Source: Alphaproteobacteria bacterium
GTDB taxonomy: Bacteria; Pseudomonadota; Alphaproteobacteria; Micropepsales; Micropepsaceae
Assembly (NCBI GenBank): GCA_003451645.1
Contig: DMER01000063.1
Span: forward strand, 3,458-12,134
Length of the DNA: 8,677 bases
Direction of reading: 5' to 3'
Shown here: positions 4,838 through 8,677 of the stretch, one piece after another
How the letters are laid out: every line of letters begins with the position of its first letter
Numbering within the stretch: position 1 is the first letter of the stretch
The notes under the pieces: generated by a model
Databases searched by the model: none
The model's input: the letters and a program-made list of their open reading frames with translations, nothing else
What the model was told of the DNA's origin: nothing
Translations under genes and position numbers: made by a program

Positions 4838-6931
4838 ATGTTTGTGAGATCGACGCGCCGCGTGGCGGCATCCGCTTTGGCAATCGCTTTGGCCCTGAGC
4901 GCCTGTTCAGAGCGCGCGCCGGGTACATCATCTTCTGCCGCACCAGCGACCGCCAGCACCGCTCAGACGGGCAAGGCGGTTATTGGCAATTGGGGCTTTG
5001 ACATTTCCGGCATCGACCAAAGCGTCAAGCCCGGCAATGATTTCGCCCGCTATGCCGGTGGCATTTGGGAGAAGAACAATCCCGTCCCCGCTGACCGCAC
5101 CCGCTGGGGCACCTTTGACATGCTGCGTGCCAAGTCGGAAGAAGACCAAAAGGCCGTGATCCAGGCTGCGGCAGCCAGGCCCCAAGTCATGGGCACCCCC
5201 GACCAAAAGGTCGCGGACATGTACAGCAGCTATATGGACACCGCGACCATCGAGAAACTGGGCCTCAAGGCGGTTGAGGGCGATCTCAAGGCCATTGCTG
5301 CGGTCAAGACCTATGAGGACGTCGCCCGCATTATGGCCGATCCTGAACTGGGCGTGCCCGGACCCATTGGCGCCGGCCGCAACATCGACCAGAAGAATCC
5401 TGACCGCTATGGCATGGCGGTCGCCCAAAGCGGATTGGGCCTGCCGACGCGCGACTTCTACCTGAAGACGGACGACAAATTCGTTCAGATCCGCGCGAAA
5501 TATCAGGCCTATATGGAAACCGTCTTTGCGCTCGCGAAAATCCCGGGCGGCAAGGAGAAGGCCGCTGCGATCCTGGCGCTCGAGACCAAGATGGCCGAAA
5601 ACCATTGGCCGCCTGAGAAGAGCCGCAACCGCGACCTGACCTATAACCCCAAGACCCGCGCTGAGCTCAAGGCCTTCGCACCGGAATACCCCTGGGACAT
5701 CAGCTTCAAGACGCTTGGCATCGAGACGCATGATTTCTTCGTCGTCGTCCAATCCGATGCGGTGCAAAATCAGGCGAAGCTCTTCCGCGCCACACCGGTT
5801 GAGACTTGGAAGGCCTATATGACCTTTCGTTATTTGTCTGGCTGGTCCGATGTCCTGCCCAAGGCCTTTGACGACGCGAATTTCGACTTCTATGGCAAGA
5901 CCTTGAACGGTCAGCCGCAGCAGCGCGACCGCTGGAAGCGCGCCGTGGGCGTCGTCAATGGCTCGGTCGGCGAGCTCGTGGGTCAGCTTTATGTCGCCAA
6001 GCACTTCCCGCCTGAATCCAAGGCACAAATGATGGTGCTGGTTGAGGGCCTGAAGGAGGCCTATCGTCAGCGCATTCGTGGCCTCTCCTGGATGACCGAG
6101 GAAACCAAGCCGATCGCCCTGAAAAAGGTCGACACCTTGCGCACCAAGATCGGCTATCCGGACAAGTGGGTTGACTACAGCGCTTTGGAGGTCCGCGCAG
6201 GGGACGCCGTCGGCAACCGCAAGCGCACGGCCCGCTTTGAGTGGAACCGTAACCGCGACAGCCTGTCCAAGCCGACCGACCGCGACGAGTGGTTCATGAC
6301 CCCGCAAACGGTCAACGCCTATTATAACCCCACCTTCAACGAAATCGTCTTCCCAGCCGCGATCCTGCAAGCGCCCTTCTTCGATCCCAACGCCGACCTG
6401 GCGGTCAACTATGGCGGCATAGGCGGCGTGATTGGCCACGAGATCGGCCATGGCTTTGACGATCAAGGCGCCAAGTCCGACGAACGCGGCATCTTGCGCA
6501 CCTGGTGGAACGAGGAGGACGTCAAGCGCTTCAAGGCGTTGGGCGACCGCTTGGCCAAGCAATATGATGGCTACTCGCCCCTGCCCGGCATGAACCTCAA
6601 TGGCCGCCTGACTTTGGGCGAGAACATTGGCGATCTGGGCGGTCTGGGTATTTCCTATGTCGCCTACAAGAATGCGACCAAGGGCAAAAAAGTCCCCGTC
6701 CTCGATGGCTTCACTGGCGATCAGCGCTTCTTCTTCGGCTGGGCGCAGGTCTGGCGGGCCAATTTCCGCGATGACGCCTTGCGCAATCAGATCCTGCAAG
6801 GGCCCCACAGCCCGGCGCGCTACCGCATCAACGGCGTGGTCCCCAACATTGACGCCTGGTACAAGGCCTTTGACGTCAAGGACGGCCAAGAGATGTACAT
6901 CAAGAAGGACGAGCGCGTCATCATCTGGTAA
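4838..6931 (+). CDS. M13 family (neprilysin-like) zinc metallopeptidase, lipoprotein
   Basis: Zinc endopeptidase of family M13 that cleaves oligopeptides, predicted to be anchored in the cell envelope. 697 residues. The N-terminus is basic (R4, R7, R8), then a hydrophobic stretch and the lipobox LSAC with C23. The residue after Cys is Ser, not Asp, which suggests outer-membrane sorting. A Ser/Ala/Thr-rich linker follows to about residue 45. The M13 N-terminal domain starts near D60 (SVKPGNDFARY). Catalytic motifs: N493-A-Y-Y, H534-E-I-G-H538 (zinc ligands and base), G-E595-N-I-G-D599 (third ligand and Asp), and H657 with R663 (substrate-binding pair, spaced as in neprilysin). NAYY-to-HExxH spacing equals that of neprilysin. 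The C-terminus ends VIIW and lacks the Cys of the mammalian C-x-x-W end. ATG 4838 was preferred to TTG 4778 because it starts the signal peptide directly and has GGGGGA upstream. A strong hairpin follows the stop. Confidence 0.95.
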   Translation: MFVRSTRRVAASALAIALALSACSERAPGTSSSAAPATASTAQTGKAVIGNWGFDISGIDQSVKPGNDFARYAGGIWEKNNPVPADRTRWGTFDMLRAKSEEDQKAVIQAAAARPQVMGTPDQKVADMYSSYMDTATIEKLGLKAVEGDLKAIAAVKTYEDVARIMADPELGVPGPIGAGRNIDQKNPDRYGMAVAQSGLGLPTRDFYLKTDDKFVQIRAKYQAYMETVFALAKIPGGKEKAAAILALETKMAENHWPPEKSRNRDLTYNPKTRAELKAFAPEYPWDISFKTLGIETHDFFVVVQSDAVQNQAKLFRATPVETWKAYMTFRYLSGWSDVLPKAFDDANFDFYGKTLNGQPQQRDRWKRAVGVVNGSVGELVGQLYVAKHFPPESKAQMMVLVEGLKEAYRQRIRGLSWMTEETKPIALKKVDTLRTKIGYPDKWVDYSALEVRAGDAVGNRKRTARFEWNRNRDSLSKPTDRDEWFMTPQTVNAYYNPTFNEIVFPAAILQAPFFDPNADLAVNYGGIGGVIGHEIGHGFDDQGAKSDERGILRTWWNEEDVKRFKALGDRLAKQYDGYSPLPGMNLNGRLTLGENIGDLGGLGISYVAYKNATKGKKVPVLDGFTGDQRFFFGWAQVWRANFRDDALRNQILQGPHSPARYRINGVVPNIDAWYKAFDVKDGQEMYIKKDERVIIW

Positions 6932-6952
6932 GCGCCCACCCTTTGTTGCAAG

Positions 6953-6988
6953 CTCCGGCGATCAGCATCCATGCATCGCCGGAGTTTT
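6953..6988 (+). terminator. Rho-independent terminator-like hairpin overlapping the next gene's RBS
   Basis: CTCCGGCGAT (6953-6962) pairs perfectly over 10 bp with ATCGCCGGAG (6975-6984), with a 12-nt loop that may itself form a small GCA/TGC stem. The hairpin is followed by TTTT (6985-6988). A-A-G before the 5' arm can extend the stem against the T run. The site begins 22 nt after the M13 peptidase stop, so it fits a terminator for that gene. The T tract is short, so some read-through is plausible. The opposite strand has no T tract, so it would not terminate leftward transcription. The 3' arm contains the GGAG serving the next gene. Confidence 0.75.
6981..6984 (+). promoter_or_regulatory. 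Ribosome binding site inside hairpin stem
   Basis: GGAG, 5 nt before ATG 6990, is the only Shine-Dalgarno-like sequence near this start. All four bases are paired in the hairpin 6953-6984, with CTCC at 6953-6956. Confidence 0.65.
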
Positions 6989-6989
6989 C

Positions 6990-7964
6990 ATGTCCGCCAT
7001 CCAAAAGCCCAAACCAATCCAGAACCGCCTGACCGCGCTGTTGGGCGTTGACTATCCGATTGTCCAGGCCCCGATGGGCTGGATCGCCCGCTCCCAATTG
7101 GCGAGCGCCGTGTCCAATGCGGGCGCGCTGGGGATCATTGAAACCTCCTCCGGCGAGCTTGATGCCATAAAGCAAGAGATCGCCCGCATGCGGGCGCTCA
7201 CAGCCAAGCCCTTCGGCGTCAACATCGCCCAGGCCTTTGTGCGCGATCCCAACATTGTCGACTTTGTCGTGGCGCAAGGGGTACGCTTCGTCACGACCTC
7301 GGCCGGCGACCCGACGCGCTACACCGCAGCCCTTAAGGGCGCAGGCCTCACCGTCTTTCATGTGGTCCCCACCTTGAAGGCGGCCCTGAAGGCCGTAGAT
7401 GCGGGTGTCGATGGGCTCGTGGTTGAGGGGGCTGAGGGCGGCGGCTTTAAGAACCCGCGTGATGTCTCGACAATGGTTCTCCTGCCGCTGATCCGCGAGC
7501 GCACGCAAGTCCCCTTGATCGCCGCGGGCGGCATCACGGATGGTCCCACCATGGCGGCAGCCTTTGCCCTAGGCGCTGAGGCCGTGCAGATGGGCACGCG
7601 CATGGTGTCGGCCGCTGAAAGCCCTGTGCACCAAAATTGGAAGGACGCGATCGTCAACGCCGCCGAGACCGACACCGTGTTCTTGAACCGCTTTGGCTCG
7701 CCCGCCCTTCGCGCGCTACGCACCCAAAAAACCGAGCGTCTCGACCGTGAGCTCACCTCGGACTACCAAGGTCCGCCCGTCATGGCGGAGTTTGCGCGTG
7801 CCAAAGACCTGTACTTTGGCGGCGATATGGAGGCCTCCATCGCCTTGTCGGGCCAAGTCGCAGGCCGGATCACCAGCATCCGCCCGGTCCAGGAGATCAT
7901 CGAAGAGACTATGATGGGGTTCTACCTCACGCTTGAGGGCTTGCGCACCCGTTACGCTTGGTAA
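6990..7964 (+). CDS. Nitronate monooxygenase / 2-nitropropane dioxygenase-family flavoprotein
   Basis: FMN-dependent TIM-barrel protein of the NMO/NPD family, which includes nitronate monooxygenases and the enoyl-ACP reductase FabK. 324 residues, normal length. Visible signatures: NRLTALLGVDYPIVQAPMG (12-30, flavin pocket), SNAGALGII (42-50), KPFGVNI (73-79), VVEGAEGGGF (144-153), PLIAAGGITDG (175-185), and GAEAVQMGTRMVSAAES (195-211, phosphate binding). The His that typically follows the Gly pair in this family (AGGH) is Phe153 here, so nitronate oxidation or FabK activity cannot be assumed. The start ATG 6990 follows GGAG by 5 nt and precedes the family N-terminus. The frame is open further upstream inside the M13 gene, but that part shows no homology I recognise. 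The RBS is buried in a terminator-like hairpin, and no promoter is visible in the 58-bp gap. It ends 7 bp before the convergent recombinase stop. Confidence 0.9.
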   Translation: MSAIQKPKPIQNRLTALLGVDYPIVQAPMGWIARSQLASAVSNAGALGIIETSSGELDAIKQEIARMRALTAKPFGVNIAQAFVRDPNIVDFVVAQGVRFVTTSAGDPTRYTAALKGAGLTVFHVVPTLKAALKAVDAGVDGLVVEGAEGGGFKNPRDVSTMVLLPLIRERTQVPLIAAGGITDGPTMAAAFALGAEAVQMGTRMVSAAESPVHQNWKDAIVNAAETDTVFLNRFGSPALRALRTQKTERLDRELTSDYQGPPVMAEFARAKDLYFGGDMEASIALSGQVAGRITSIRPVQEIIEETMMGFYLTLEGLRTRYAW

Positions 7965-7971
7965 CCCTCCA

Positions 7972-8677
7972 TCACACCCGTGGATGCGCGGCCCGGTAGA
8001 CCTTCATCAGATGCGCCTCATCAACGGCCGTGTACTTCTGCGTGGTCGACAGGCTGGCATGACCGAGAAGGTCCTGGATCGCTCGCAAATCACCGCCCGC
8101 TGCCAGCAGATGCGTGGCAAAGGAATGCCGCAAGGCATGCGGCGTCACGCTCTCGGGCAGACCCAGCCCCCCGCGCAACCGTGCCACCAGACCTTGAATG
8201 ATCCGTGGACTGAGCTGCTTGCCCCGCGCGCCATAGAATAATGGCCCATCAAGCCCTGTCGTATAGGGGCATAGCCGCACATAGGCGTCCACGCTGCCGG
8301 CAATCTCGGCCAGAATCGGCACTTGGCGCTGCTTATTGCCTTTGCCGGTCACGATCAGACTGTCCCGCAAAGGTACCGCCCGGCGTGGCAGGTTCAGCGC
8401 CTCGGAAATGCGCAATCCCGCACCATAGAGCAGCGCCAGGACCGCACCGTTGCGCGCCGCAATCCAAGGTTCAGCACCGTCCAGCTCCGCGTCATCGACC
8501 AGGCGCAAGGCCGCCGCTTCGGCGACCGGCTTGGGCGCCAGGAAGGGCAGCTTTGGACCGCGCAGCTGCAATGCCACTGTATTGGCGACCCAGCCCTCAG
8601 TCTCCGCATGCCGGAAAAACGCCCGCAAGGCCGAGATCGCCCGTGCCAGGGACCGCGCATTGAGCCCATCGGCCCGC
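7972..8677 (-). CDS. xerC: Tyrosine recombinase XerC, N-terminus beyond window
   Basis: Site-specific tyrosine recombinase, most like XerC, which with XerD resolves chromosome dimers at dif. The frame stays open past 8628 to the window edge, reading ARSLARAISALRAFFRHAE, a typical XerC core-binding segment, so the TTG at 8628 is internal. About 235 codons are visible; roughly 70-90 N-terminal residues should be missing. Counting from that Leu as residue 1, the full catalytic set is present: R73 in GAGLRISEAL, the Lys of the GKGNKQR hairpin, H164 and R167 in PHALRHSFATHLL, H190 in LLGHASLSTTQ, and nucleophile Y199 (codon 8034-8032). It ends AHPRV, as chromosomal alphaproteobacterial XerC proteins do. 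No attachment site or other phage/integron gene is nearby, which favours a housekeeping XerC over a mobile-element integrase. It is convergent with the flavoprotein gene (7-bp gap). Confidence 0.88.
   Translation of the reverse strand, partial: RADGLNARSLARAISALRAFFRHAETEGWVANTVALQLRGPKLPFLAPKPVAEAAALRLVDDAELDGAEPWIAARNGAVLALLYGAGLRISEALNLPRRAVPLRDSLIVTGKGNKQRQVPILAEIAGSVDAYVRLCPYTTGLDGPLFYGARGKQLSPRIIQGLVARLRGGLGLPESVTPHALRHSFATHLLAAGGDLRAIQDLLGHASLSTTQKYTAVDEAHLMKVYRAAHPRV

Noticed and set aside
4928..6889. 653-codon open frame on the minus strand antisense to the M13 peptidase
   Set aside because: Its translation has no recognisable domain and the opposite strand encodes all M13 catalytic motifs in order. 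Long antisense frames are expected in GC-rich coding DNA with biased codons.
6627..6989. Upstream in-frame extension of the NMO-family gene into the M13 gene
   Set aside because: The extra 121 codons are Ser/Arg-rich, overlap conserved M13 sequence in another frame, and ATG 6990 has its own GGAG and the normal family N-terminus.
7972..8677. Integrase of a mobile element
   Set aside because: The sequence resembles housekeeping XerC, and no attachment repeats, tRNA or phage genes are visible in the window. The N-terminal part and right flank are outside, so this is not fully excluded.

Overview
The window looks like chromosomal DNA of a GC-rich alphaproteobacterium, possibly Caulobacterales or a related order. 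I infer this from the base composition and from the style of the XerC, M13 peptidase and oxidoreductase genes. I recognise no species. It holds eight protein genes, two of them cut by the window edges. Coding is dense: the longest gene-free stretches are 134 and 142 bp, and both carry or should carry regulatory signals. I see no rRNA, tRNA, CRISPR array or insertion sequence.

Layout. Positions 1-1742 (+): the 3' part of a short-chain dehydrogenase/reductase (SDR), then an Old Yellow Enzyme type NADH:flavin oxidoreductase 50 bp downstream, probably one redox transcription unit. Positions 1746-3313 (-): a complete hipBA toxin-antitoxin operon with a 4-bp hipB/hipA overlap. The hipA stop lies only 3 bp from the convergent flavin oxidoreductase stop. 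Positions 3336-3434: four imperfect palindromes of 18 bp spaced exactly 27 bp apart (centre to centre), filling most of the region upstream of hipB. They are the probable HipB operators. Positions 3448-4695 (-): a cytoplasmic-looking serine hydrolase of the beta-lactamase/esterase family. Positions 4838-6931 (+): a divergently transcribed M13 (neprilysin-like) zinc metallopeptidase with a lipoprotein signal. Positions 6990-7964 (+): a nitronate monooxygenase-family flavoprotein. A strong hairpin between it and the peptidase contains the flavoprotein's ribosome binding site. Positions 7972-8677 (-): the catalytic part of a XerC-type tyrosine recombinase whose N-terminus lies beyond the window.

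Functionally this is mostly ordinary accessory metabolism (two flavin enzymes, an SDR, an esterase-like hydrolase and an envelope peptidase) interrupted by an intact persistence-type toxin-antitoxin module. Two things deserve most attention: the regularly phased four-operator array in front of hipB, and the hairpin between the peptidase and flavoprotein genes, which may both end transcription and hide the next gene's Shine-Dalgarno sequence. A third point is that the nitronate monooxygenase homologue has Phe where the family's usual active-site His is expected.
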